Origin: an uncultured Granulosicoccaceae bacterium
GTDB taxonomy: Bacteria > Pseudomonadota > Gammaproteobacteria > Granulosicoccales > Granulosicoccaceae
DNA: 6,533 nucleotides
Direction of reading: 5' to 3'
Assembly (NCBI GenBank): GCA_937951695.1
Contig: CALFBL010000345.1
Span: 1-6,533, forward strand
The translations under genes were made by a program, and so were the position numbers. Positions 1 to 6,512 of this stretch are shown here, piece after piece (within the stretch, counting starts at the first letter, position 1; each line of letters begins with the position of its first letter). The notes beneath the pieces are model-generated. The model ran no database searches, had not been told where the DNA came from, and saw only the letters and a list, made by a program, of their open reading frames with translations.

Positions 1-243
1 GAGTGGGCGGTTGAGGGTGAGAGAATTCGTCACGCGCTGCGCATCGGTGAACGGGTGGTGTTCCACTGCTATGCCGGGTTGGGCCGGACCGGTATGATGG
101 CCGCCCGAATTCTGGTTGAATTAGGCATGGAGCACGAGGCAGCTATCGCCGAGGTGCGCAAGACCAACCGTCGGCGCATACAAACCAAAGGGCAATCCAA
201 CTACGTGCGCCGCTGTTTTTCGCTGCTCGACCCCCTCGACTGA
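1..243 (+). CDS. Tyrosine/dual-specificity protein phosphatase, C-terminal part (5' end outside window)
   Basis: The frame is open from base 1 and ends at TGA 241-243, leaving 80 C-terminal residues. The signature HCYAGLGRTG (residues 22-31 of the visible part) is the cysteine-phosphatase P-loop HC-x5-R: Cys23 would be the nucleophile and Arg29 would bind phosphate. After it come an amphipathic helix (MMAARILVELG) and a RRRIQTKGQSNYV segment. A similar IQT-x-x-Q-x-x-YV arrangement occurs in CDKN3-like phosphatases and in the phosphatase domain fused to some bacterial ADP-ribosylglycohydrolases. The enzyme should hydrolyse phosphoesters on proteins or small molecules in the cytoplasm; the substrate cannot be told. 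A GTG at 55 could be read as a start, but coding clearly continues upstream, since the P-loop would otherwise lie only five residues from the N-terminus. The general acid Asp loop lies outside the window. It may be a stand-alone phosphatase or the tail of a fusion protein. Confidence 0.85.
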   Translation, partial: EWAVEGERIRHALRIGERVVFHCYAGLGRTGMMAARILVELGMEHEAAIAEVRKTNRRRIQTKGQSNYVRRCFSLLDPLD

Positions 244-409
244 TTCAGCGCCGAACAGGGTATCGGTGGAAGGATCTGGGCCGCAATGGGGCAACCGGAA
301 AGCACCGCTGTCGTTGCAAGCTACCCACGGGTCGCCTTTTCCAACCCTTGAGCGTGTGAAGCACAGCACGATAGCCAGTCCCGACTGGGGAGCTTTATGA
401 GAAAGCACG
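244..409 (+). other. Non-coding leader between phosphatase and MttB-family gene
   Basis: This 166 bp gap carries no supported gene. It contains a CGGTG (264-268) and CACCG (303-307) pair that could close a stem around the G-rich stretch 275-295, and a tight dyad at 375-388. I looked for the conserved boxes of cobalamin, glycine, SAM, SAH and guanidine riboswitches and did not find them. A weak sigma70-like pair, TTGAGC (348-353) and GATAGC (370-375) with 16 bp between, could drive the downstream methyltransferase but matches consensus poorly. No clear terminator with a U-tract follows the phosphatase gene. Confidence 0.4.
375..388. promoter_or_regulatory. Small dyad upstream of the MttB-family gene (possible operator)
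   Basis: CCAGTC and GACTGG are perfect 6-bp inverted arms separated by CC, 21 bp before the ATG at 410. The two-base gap is too short for a stable six-pair hairpin; a five-pair stem with a four-base loop is possible. The site sits just downstream of a weak promoter-like pair and just upstream of the ribosome binding site, where a repressor operator or a small mRNA hairpin could act. Only the symmetry is seen; a regulatory role is inferred. Confidence 0.3.
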
Positions 410-2002
410 ATGGATTCAACAACGCCTTCAAACCCCGACAACCCGACCCCACCCGCGCGGCGCGGAAGGCGTGGCGGCGGACGGGCCGCCAAGCGCGAAC
501 AGCGAGCGGCGAGCGATCAAGTCAGAAGCCCGTACATCACTCGTAAGATTGCGCCGCTAACGATGATCGACGAAGCAGGGCTGGCAGTCATTGAAGCCAA
601 TGCTGAGGTCATTCTCGAAGAGATTGGTATCGAATTTCGTGACGATGCCGAAGCGCTACAGCTGTGGCGCGACGCCGGTGCCGATGTGCAGGGCCAGCTG
701 GTGCGCTTCCCACGCGGGCTCTGCCGAAAACTGGTCACCGACTCCGCCCCTGCCGAATTCACCCAACACGCCAGAAACTCGGCCAACAACGTACAAATCG
801 GTGGCAACCACCTGGTAACCGTCCCCGCTTATGGACCTCCGTTTGTGCGGGATCTTGAGGGCGGCAGGCGTTACGCCACCTTGGCTGACTTCGAGAATTT
901 CGTGAAGCTGGCGTACTCAAGCCCGCACATTCACCATTCTGGCGGCACCGTTTGCGAGCCGGTTGATTTGCCGGTGAACAAACGCCATTTCGATATGGTG
1001 TACACCCACATGCGTTATTCGGACAAGGCCTTTATGGGTTCAGTGACTGCACCGGAACGGGCACAAGACACGGTGGATATGGCTAAGATATTGTTCGGTG
1101 ACGACTTTATCGATCCTGCGACGGGTCAGGAAAAGACGGTGATCATCAATCTGATCAACGCGAATTCGCCGATGACCTTTGACGACACCATGTTGGGGGC
1201 TGCCAAGGTTTATGCGCGTAACAACCAAGCCTGTGTGATCTCGCCCTTCATTCTGGCAGGTGCCATGTCTCCGGTAACGGTGGCGGGCACTGCGGCTCAA
1301 ATTCTGGCTGAAGCCCTTGCGGGTATGGCGTTTGTGCAACTTGTACGCCCCGGTGCGCCAGTCGTGTTCGGCACCTTTGCCAGTTCGGTATCGATGCAAT
1401 CGGGGGCACCGACTTTCGGTACCCCGGAACCGACCATGGTCATGAGCGTGTGTGCAGCACTGGCTCGACGCCTGCAGGTGCCGTTTCGAAGTGGTGGCGG
1501 ATTGTGCGGGTCCAAGATACCCGATGCGCAAGCGGCCTACGAGGCTGCGAACACCATGCAAGCGGCCGCGCTCGTTGGGGTGAATTTCATGCTCCATACC
1601 GCCGGTTGGCTGGAAGGCGGGTTGTCGATGGGGTACGAGAAATTCATGCTGGATGCCGATCAGGCGGGAATGCTCGGTGCTTTGCTGGGTGGGGTGGATC
1701 TCAGCGCGAACGGACAAGCGATGAGTGCGTTGCGCGAAGTAGGTCCTGGACAGCACTTTTTAGGGTGCCAGCACACTCAGGATAATTTCGAAACGGCCTT
1801 TTATCGCTCTGACATTGCCGATAATAATTCGTTTGAGCAGTGGGAGTCGGAAGGCGCACTCGATGCATGTCAGAGGGCCAGTGTGCGGGTGAAATCAACG
1901 TTAGAGGCTTATCAGGCCCCACCCATCGACCCGGGTGTGGACGAAGCCCTGCAGGCGTTTATGCGAACTCGCAAGGATTCCTTTCCCGATATGAACTACT
2001 GA
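410..2002 (+). CDS. Trimethylamine methyltransferase (MttB) family protein, non-pyrrolysine type
   Basis: This 530-residue protein, about the usual family length, is a member of the MttB superfamily. These cytoplasmic TIM-barrel enzymes move a methyl group from a methylated amine to a cobalamin carried on a corrinoid protein. The N-terminus (residues 14-33) is a basic, Gly/Arg-rich stretch (RRGRRGGGRAAKR) often seen in proteobacterial members. The barrel follows from about residue 50: VILEEIGIEF (67-76), HIHHSGGT (173-180), SGAPTFGTPEPT (331-342), RSGGGLCGS (360-368) and the C-terminal hallmark WLEGGLSMGYEKFMLDAD (400-417). No in-frame TAG interrupts the gene, so it is not the pyrrolysine trimethylamine enzyme; characterised non-Pyl relatives such as MtgB use glycine betaine or other quaternary amines. 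The ATG at 410 is preceded by GAGAAAG at 399-405. Neither a corrinoid protein nor RamA is visible. The nearest downstream gene is a GbdR/CdhR-like regulator, which fits quaternary amine use, but the substrate remains unknown. Confidence 0.92.
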   Translation: MDSTTPSNPDNPTPPARRGRRGGGRAAKREQRAASDQVRSPYITRKIAPLTMIDEAGLAVIEANAEVILEEIGIEFRDDAEALQLWRDAGADVQGQLVRFPRGLCRKLVTDSAPAEFTQHARNSANNVQIGGNHLVTVPAYGPPFVRDLEGGRRYATLADFENFVKLAYSSPHIHHSGGTVCEPVDLPVNKRHFDMVYTHMRYSDKAFMGSVTAPERAQDTVDMAKILFGDDFIDPATGQEKTVIINLINANSPMTFDDTMLGAAKVYARNNQACVISPFILAGAMSPVTVAGTAAQILAEALAGMAFVQLVRPGAPVVFGTFASSVSMQSGAPTFGTPEPTMVMSVCAALARRLQVPFRSGGGLCGSKIPDAQAAYEAANTMQAAALVGVNFMLHTAGWLEGGLSMGYEKFMLDADQAGMLGALLGGVDLSANGQAMSALREVGPGQHFLGCQHTQDNFETAFYRSDIADNNSFEQWESEGALDACQRASVRVKSTLEAYQAPPIDPGVDEALQAFMRTRKDSFPDMNY

Positions 2003-2102
2003 GCCCATCGGGCATCGCTGTCGCGTTTGTTTGCAAGATCTTTCCCTATTTGGGACGGTTTTGATTAATACTTCGCCAATCTAGAGTTTGGCGGGCGTCA
2101 TC
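2003..2102 (+). other. Intergenic gap between the methyltransferase and regulator genes
   Basis: Right after the methyltransferase stop codon, GCCC-ATC-GGGC (2003-2013) could form a four-pair hairpin, followed at a distance by the T-rich GTTTGTTTG. As a terminator this is weak. The rest is AT-richer than the flanking genes (for example TTTTGATTAATACTT near 2059-2073), which suits a promoter for the regulator, but no well-spaced -35/-10 pair stands out. The two genes could be cotranscribed. Confidence 0.3.
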
Positions 2103-3164
2103 ATGATCGGAACAGAGGCATTACCGGCGCGTATTGGGTTCTATCTCGTGCCCCAGTTTTCGTTAATTGCGTTCTCCAGCGCTTTGGAAACGTTGCGTAT
2201 AGCCAACCGCCTATCGGGCGAGACGTTGTACGAGTGGGTACTGATTTCCAGCGATGCTCAGCCGGTTCAGTCCAGTAGCGGAATCTCGGTTGACGTGGCG
2301 CACGGTACCGATCATGTCGATCGGGGTTATCACGCAATCTTGGTTTGCGGCGGCACCAACATTCATCAGCTCGAGGACGAGGCGGGGGTGAACTGGCTGC
2401 GCTCCCACGATAAACCGGCGACCGTGCTGGGAGCGGTGTGCACGGGCAGCTATCTGTTGGCTAAAGCGGAGTTACTCAACGGCTACCGCTGTACCATTCA
2501 TTGGGAGAACCTCGCGAGCGCCAGGGAGCAGTTCCCGCAGCTCGTCATCTCCCCTGAACTGTTTGAAATTGATCGCAACCGGTACACCTGTGCAGGCGGT
2601 ACCGCGCCAATTGACATGCTGATGTGCGAAGTACGCAATCGACACGGCTCAGAGCTTGCCAAGCGCATCTCCGAGCAGTTTATCGTTGATCGCATCCGCG
2701 ATCAAAACGATCGACAGCGTGTGCCATTAACCCAGCGCATCGGCGCCAGTCAACCCAAATTGGCTGAAGCGGTCTCGTTAATGGAGGCGAACATCGAGGA
2801 GCCGATGACGCTGGATGAATTGTCTTATCATGTTGGATTGTCTCGTCGGCAACTTGAGCGTCTGTTTCAACGTTATTTAAGCTGCGTGCCGACGCGTTAC
2901 TATTTGGAATTGCGATTGGAAAGAGCGCGGCAACTGCTGTTGCAAACCAGCATGCCGATTGTCGATATAGCCTTGGCTTGTGGCTTTATCTCAGCGCCGC
3001 ATTTCTCTAAATGCTATCGCGATACCTACACAATCCCGCCCCGCGACGAACGTCGTCGTGCTGCGGGATTGCTCGACCGTGAGGCCTCTGAGCGCCAAGC
3101 GCATGGCGGTCAGTTATCCGATCAGCGATCGAACATACCGATGGGTACGTCGAAGTCGGTGTAG
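2103..3164 (+). CDS. GlxA family AraC-type transcriptional regulator (GbdR/CdhR-like)
   Basis: This is a two-domain cytoplasmic regulator. The N-terminal half (RIGFYLVPQFSLIAFSSALE onward to about residue 185, counted from the TTG at 2088) is a DJ-1/PfpI-like class I amidotransferase fold with the elbow GAVCTGSYLLA around Cys118. In this regulator class the fold is thought to sense ligand rather than catalyse. The C-terminal half is an AraC/XylS DNA-binding domain with two helix-turn-helix units, about residues 241-260 (LDELSYHVGLSRRQLERLF) and 289-310 (IVDIALACGFISAPHFSKCY). The segments DRQRVPL, SRRQLERLF and YYLELRLERAR resemble GbdR and CdhR, which activate glycine betaine and carnitine catabolism genes in Pseudomonas. 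I prefer the ATG at 2103, which lies 15 residues before the first domain strand and has GGCGGG at 2090-2095; the frame also allows TTG at 2088 (358 residues). A 30-residue polar tail follows the last helix, and its final codons overlap the convergent peptidase gene. It probably controls the adjacent methyltransferase. Confidence 0.9.
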   Translation: MIGTEALPARIGFYLVPQFSLIAFSSALETLRIANRLSGETLYEWVLISSDAQPVQSSSGISVDVAHGTDHVDRGYHAILVCGGTNIHQLEDEAGVNWLRSHDKPATVLGAVCTGSYLLAKAELLNGYRCTIHWENLASAREQFPQLVISPELFEIDRNRYTCAGGTAPIDMLMCEVRNRHGSELAKRISEQFIVDRIRDQNDRQRVPLTQRIGASQPKLAEAVSLMEANIEEPMTLDELSYHVGLSRRQLERLFQRYLSCVPTRYYLELRLERARQLLLQTSMPIVDIALACGFISAPHFSKCYRDTYTIPPRDERRRAAGLLDREASERQAHGGQLSDQRSNIPMGTSKSV

Positions 3165-4546
3165 GAATCGATTGGTGCGGTGACGACGCTCGCTCGAAAT
3201 TCCAAGCCTGCGGTGATGCCAGGGTTTGCCGGACAGGCACCGGTTTCTATGTAAGTCATGGCAGCACCTGTTAAAGCATCGTTTAAATTGTTACGTGGAA
3301 AGCGGAACTCATCGCGCACTTCGCAGGTAGGATTAAGTCCACCCAGCACGGTTTCGCCGACATCGTTACTGGTGATTCGATCCATCGCGTTCAAGGCCAG
3401 ATCGCAATTAGCGTTAGAGACTGAAGCGAAAGGCTTGCCGCGAGTGGTTTCTCCGATGAGCACCACATCGATGTAAGGCTTTAAATTATTCGCAACCGCT
3501 TCGGCAGCCGAAGCGGTTCTCGTCGTGGTCAGAATAATAAGGCGTGGCAAATCGAGATTGATGTCTTGCGCTTCCAGCACGGCGGTTTCGTTAAATTGCT
3601 GGTACCGACTGTTAAACGAGGTGGACTGAAAGGTTCGCCCGGTAAAGCTAGAGCCAGCCAATTGAGCCGCGAGCTTTTGTGCGATGTAAACAAAGCCGCC
3701 GCCGTTGTAACGAAAATCCAGAATCAGGTCGTTGATGTTTTGTTCGACAAAGTAAGCCAGTGCATTGTCCAGTTCGGCTTCGCTGGTGCGTAGAAACGTT
3801 GACAGTTCCAGGTACCCGCTCTTGGTTCCGCCCTGGTGCTCGAAGACGTCGAAGGTGCCGACCGTTTTAATGGTAAAGACACTGGAGGTGACCACAACAT
3901 CTCGAGCCACGCCGACTTCCCGCTCTAGTGTGAACGTAACGGTGGTTGGCTCGGAACCCTCGCCAAAGATATCGGCGATTAAATTGTCGGTAAGATCAAG
4001 TTCGGGTACCCCGTTCACAGCCAGTACACGATCTCCACGTTGCACATCCAACTCACTGATCGGAGAGCCGCTAATAATGTCGGAAAAGCGCAAAGCCCCT
4101 TGTTGGTCGCGGCGCCAACGAAACCCGAAACCAAACGTCTCACCCGCCTGAAACAGGCTTTCACGTTGGGCGAGCGAGCTCACCGAGGAGAAGTCATCGG
4201 GCGACACGCGCAGGTCAGCCAGTAACTCGGCAGGGTCTGAGTAGTCGTCTGGATCGACCATAGGCACTTGATCGAAGTAAATGTAGTAATCGCGCATCTG
4301 TGTATAGATCCAGGCGTTGATACCTCGGACGCTGCAGATATTGGGAGCTCCCAGTACCGCACCATCGGCCAGCTCAACGTCCGCACCATCGGTGTCTGTG
4401 GTGAATTCGGACCCTACCGTGACGTCGCTGGTTACCCGTGGTTCATCGCTATCAGAGGACGAACACCCGGCGAACGCAAGGGTGGCGGCCAAACACACCG
4501 CTAGGCAGGATTTTTTCGCTGATGCTTGTACAGTCATTGAGTTCAT
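3122..4546 (-). CDS. S41 family (C-terminal processing) peptidase, PDZ-containing lipoprotein
   Basis: This is a 474-residue secreted serine peptidase of the Tsp/CtpA superfamily. Residues 1-28 form a lipoprotein signal (KK, hydrophobic stretch, lipobox FAGC with Cys28), followed by a Ser/Asp-rich linker to about residue 62. The expected site is therefore a periplasm-facing membrane anchor; Ser29 at +2 does not signal inner-membrane retention, so the outer membrane is likely. An S41 N-terminal helical segment covers about 68-130 (INAWIYTQMRDYYIYFD), then a PDZ domain about 136-212 (VQRGDRVLAVNGVPELDL). The catalytic core has DFRYNGGG (277-284), nucleophile Ser346 in TASAAE and Lys371 in GETTRGK. 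The 25-residue Ser-Lys spacing equals that in E. coli Prc. The active site thus looks intact. Such enzymes cleave periplasmic or envelope proteins, often at C-termini; the substrate here is unknown. The start ATG at 4546 has AGG a few bases upstream; another ATG lies three codons in. Its 3' end overlaps the convergent regulator gene by 43 bp. Confidence 0.93.
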   Translation of the reverse strand: MNSMTVQASAKKSCLAVCLAATLAFAGCSSSDSDEPRVTSDVTVGSEFTTDTDGADVELADGAVLGAPNICSVRGINAWIYTQMRDYYIYFDQVPMVDPDDYSDPAELLADLRVSPDDFSSVSSLAQRESLFQAGETFGFGFRWRRDQQGALRFSDIISGSPISELDVQRGDRVLAVNGVPELDLTDNLIADIFGEGSEPTTVTFTLEREVGVARDVVVTSSVFTIKTVGTFDVFEHQGGTKSGYLELSTFLRTSEAELDNALAYFVEQNINDLILDFRYNGGGFVYIAQKLAAQLAGSSFTGRTFQSTSFNSRYQQFNETAVLEAQDINLDLPRLIILTTTRTASAAEAVANNLKPYIDVVLIGETTRGKPFASVSNANCDLALNAMDRITSNDVGETVLGGLNPTCEVRDEFRFPRNNLNDALTGAAMTYIETGACPANPGITAGLEFRASVVTAPIDSYTDFDVPIGMFDR

Positions 4547-4650
4547 TCGCCTGTTGGTACACTGGCCTGTTCGCTATCCTACACAAACGAATCGGAATGA
4601 TGCGTCGTGGTGTGTTACCGACGCTGCACAGGAAGGTGTTGCGTAAGAGC

Positions 4651-5151
4651 TCAGATCGTCGATAGGAGTGCAAGTTCATAAACGATAAGCCCTGCGTACA
4701 TACCCACGGCGGCGCCTAATGCCGCTCGCGATCGCACAAGGCCAAAGACTTTCAGGTTCGCGGTGGCCACTAAAACAATAGCCGGAATCGCCGTCAGGGC
4801 CATCTTTACAGCCATAAAGGTCCAGACGTTGATGTTTAACATGGTATTCATGAAAGGATTCACTTCCCGGCCGCCGTGGGCGATGAGGGTTAGTGTGAAC
4901 ATCGAATCCATGATCGACAGGCAAAGCAGCGACATTGCCATGGTAAAAAGACCGGCCTCAAACCGGTCCAGTACCGGAAAGCGGCGATCAGATTTACGGC
5001 GACCAACAAAGCGGCGGGGTGCGAGCACTTGGTGCTTGAATGTGCGCAGCGAATAGTGTCGGCGATCGTCTTTGATCCGACGGCGGTTCTCGCGGTCCCA
5101 GCTCAGGCTTGTGTCGGCGGTGGCGCCGGTTTTTGGTGTAGCAATTATCAC
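4651..5151 (-). CDS. DUF5658 family small membrane protein
   Basis: This 166-residue protein has a basic cytoplasmic N-terminus and three predicted membrane helices at about 64-91, 107-131 and 143-165. The N-terminal part carries two similar arginine clusters, RRRIKDDRR (23-31) and GRRKSDRRF (50-58). At the end of helix 1 sits SIMDSMFTL followed by GGREVNPFM (93-101), the D-x-x-x-T-L...GG-x-E-x-NP pattern of DUF5658 proteins, whose function is not known. The start is GTG at 5151. An in-frame TAA lies two codons upstream and a good ribosome binding site (GAGGGAG) about nine bases upstream, so this start is well fixed. The gene lies 104 bp upstream of the S41 peptidase on the same strand, a gap that leaves room for a separate promoter. 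No catalytic motif is visible, and a functional link to the peptidase is not supported. Confidence 0.85.
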   Translation of the reverse strand: MIIATPKTGATADTSLSWDRENRRRIKDDRRHYSLRTFKHQVLAPRRFVGRRKSDRRFPVLDRFEAGLFTMAMSLLCLSIMDSMFTLTLIAHGGREVNPFMNTMLNINVWTFMAVKMALTAIPAIVLVATANLKVFGLVRSRAALGAAVGMYAGLIVYELALLSTI

Positions 5152-5160
5152 AGCGTGTTA

Positions 5161-5167
5161 CTCCCTC
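5161..5167 (-). promoter_or_regulatory. Ribosome binding site fixing the GTG start of the DUF5658 gene
   Basis: On the minus strand GAGGGAG lies nine bases before the GTG at 5151. This is the strongest Shine-Dalgarno sequence seen in the window. Together with the in-frame TAA two codons before the GTG it settles the non-ATG start. Confidence 0.7.
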
Positions 5168-5270
5168 AATGTGGGCACAGTGTATCGAGGCTGACTCCAC
5201 ACCGTTGTGCCGCATCGCACGTCCAATCGATTAGGGCAGCGCTGGAAGTGTGAATTAATCAACAAATTGC

Positions 5271-6512
5271 TTACGCTCGGCCACGAAGCTGCTCTTTGAG
5301 CTGGAAATATTTCATGCCCAAGGCCACCATCGAGCTGCCAGCGCCAGCGGGTAGCGGTAAGCGCCAGCGCCAGAATTCATCAAACGTGCTCAGCTCTTCT
5401 AGTGTGCCGGAGACGGCAGTCGCAGCGATTTCAGCCAGTACATGAGAAGTGGCCATGCCGTGCCCGGAATAGCCCTGGGCGTAGAACACCCGATCGCTCG
5501 CCCGGCCCAGCATCGGGATGCGGTTAATCACGATGCCCGCTGTACCCGTCCATGCGTACTCGATCCCCACCCCGGTAAGTGCTGGGAAGGTACGCTCAAG
5601 CGCAGGCAACAAGCTAGCACCCACATCGTCGATAGCGGTGCCAGAGTAATTGGTGCCGCCGCCAAACATCAGCCGGTGATCGGCGGTGATGCGGTAGTAG
5701 TCGAGTACCATCCGGGTGTCGTAGACGGCGTTGTTGTCCCGGTTAATCTGATCACATAGCCCCTTGCCGAGAGGTTCGGTGACGAGGTTCCCGAGGGTGG
5801 CCGGGAACAAATAGCCGCCAAGCTGTGTGCGCATCAGGCGGTGATAGGCGTTGCCCGCGAGCACCGCGTATTTCGCATGCACTGTGCCTGAGTCGGTGAC
5901 TAACTGCACCGGCTGATTCGATGGCGTGCGAATCCTCTTTACCGCTGTGTTTTCAAATATACTTGCGCCCATTTTTTCCGCCGCTTGCGCCTCCCCAAGG
6001 CAAAGCTTCAGCGAATGCAGATGCAGATTTTTGGTGTTCAGCACCGCACCGTGATACAGCGGTGTCTGCAGCCGTTGGTGAAGTTCTGCCTGAGTAAGAA
6101 AGGAGACCTCATTGCCCATGCCTCTTTGGTGGGCGGTTTCCACCATCGCTTCCAATTCAGGCACATCCTCTGGGGTCCAGGCGGTAAACAAATGCCCCGT
6201 CTTTAAATCGCAATCGATGTTGTAGCGTTCAACACGAGAGGTAATGATGTCGTGACCGCGCCAACGCAGATTCCAGATGAAGTCTGCTGCGCTCTTGTTT
6301 CCTGCTTGAGTGTGTGTGTTGTTATTTTTACCCAGGCTGCGTTTTTTCTGCAGTTGCTTCAACATGGCGGTATCACCGGAAAGGCTGCCAGTGACTTGCC
6401 CGCCCGAATTGCCGGAGGATGCAGTTTTTTGCAAAAATACGCAGCAGACAATCACAGCTTGGACTGCTTGCCAAGATGACTGTACAATACTTTGGCAAAA
6501 TGGCGAACACAT
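5271..6512 (-). CDS. FAD-dependent amine oxidoreductase (DAO/PuuB-like), N-terminal FAD motif missing
   Basis: The body matches D-amino-acid-oxidase-fold flavoenzymes of the gamma-glutamylputrescine oxidase (PuuB) type. These oxidise secondary or primary amines to imines with release of H2O2 or electron transfer. Visible landmarks, numbered from the ATG at 6512, are SGNSGGQ (33-39, family SGRNGGQ), NIDCDLKTGHLF (98-109), VLAGNAYH (217-224), DYYRITADHRLMFGGG (271-286), YAWTGTAGIVINRIPMLGR (319-337) and the FAD-contacting YAQGYSGHGMATSH (344-357). In relatives a GxGxxG dinucleotide-binding motif lies about 36 residues before the GGQ. Here that place reads Met-Cys-Ser, with no glycine motif, and the acidic residue ending the next strand is replaced by Cys. 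The frame is open from 6512 to the window end (6533), so the ATG, which has no ribosome binding site, may not be the true start. Residues about 59-74 form an Asn/Thr-rich insertion. Either this is a 5'-decayed gene or the window edge hides a rearranged start. The amine substrate is unknown. Confidence 0.75.
   Translation of the reverse strand: MCSPFCQSIVQSSWQAVQAVIVCCVFLQKTASSGNSGGQVTGSLSGDTAMLKQLQKKRSLGKNNNTHTQAGNKSAADFIWNLRWRGHDIITSRVERYNIDCDLKTGHLFTAWTPEDVPELEAMVETAHQRGMGNEVSFLTQAELHQRLQTPLYHGAVLNTKNLHLHSLKLCLGEAQAAEKMGASIFENTAVKRIRTPSNQPVQLVTDSGTVHAKYAVLAGNAYHRLMRTQLGGYLFPATLGNLVTEPLGKGLCDQINRDNNAVYDTRMVLDYYRITADHRLMFGGGTNYSGTAIDDVGASLLPALERTFPALTGVGIEYAWTGTAGIVINRIPMLGRASDRVFYAQGYSGHGMATSHVLAEIAATAVSGTLEELSTFDEFWRWRLPLPAGAGSSMVALGMKYFQLKEQLRGRA
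6306..6330 (-). repeat. Short TG/CA-rich, T-rich tract inside the oxidoreductase gene
   Basis: The plus strand reads TTGAGTGTGTGTGTTGTT followed by ATTTTTA. On the minus strand this encodes the Lys-Asn-Asn-Asn-Thr-His-Thr-Gln stretch. It coincides with an insertion of roughly 15 residues between the SGNSGGQ motif and the RWRGHDII helix compared with PuuB as I remember it. Slippage on such a tract could have created the insertion. Confidence 0.5.
6467..6499. promoter_or_regulatory. Pair of TTGSCAA dyads (operator-like) at the oxidoreductase 5' end
   Basis: Two nine-base palindromes, CTTGCCAAG (6467-6475) and TTTGGCAAA (6491-6499), lie 24 bp apart centre to centre. Together they also make an inverted repeat with seven-base arms. 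Such spacing is common for dimeric regulator sites. They lie in DNA that is nominally coding but lacks family homology, so the region may be an intergenic control region rather than protein-coding. The symmetry is seen; the function is inferred. Confidence 0.25.

Noticed and set aside
271..320. Glycine or cobalamin riboswitch in the leader (CCGCAATGGGGCAA resembles part of a glycine aptamer)
   Set aside because: The other conserved glycine aptamer boxes and the cobalamin B12 box are absent.
121..492. Minus-strand open frame of 123 codons spanning the phosphatase end, leader and methyltransferase start
   Set aside because: It overlaps two well-supported plus-strand genes in antisense, and its product has no recognisable features.
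1040..1756. Long minus-strand open frame of 238 codons inside the methyltransferase gene
   Set aside because: It is antisense to a clearly conserved MttB-family gene and its His/Arg-rich translation has no recognisable domain, as expected for a shadow frame.
410..2002. Pyrrolysine-containing MttB
   Set aside because: The full-length frame contains no in-frame TAG codon, and no pyl genes are in the window.
2003..2030. Rho-independent terminator after the methyltransferase gene
   Set aside because: The GCCC-ATC-GGGC stem has only four pairs and no continuous U-tract follows it directly.
3765..4151. Plus-strand open frame of 128 codons inside the S41 peptidase gene
   Set aside because: Its Ser/Thr/Arg-rich translation is the antisense shadow of the PDZ and core region of a convincing peptidase.
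4547..4650. Promoter for the S41 peptidase (TAGGAT -10-like box on the minus strand)
   Set aside because: No acceptable -35 hexamer lies at 16-18 bp, so the match is not better than chance.
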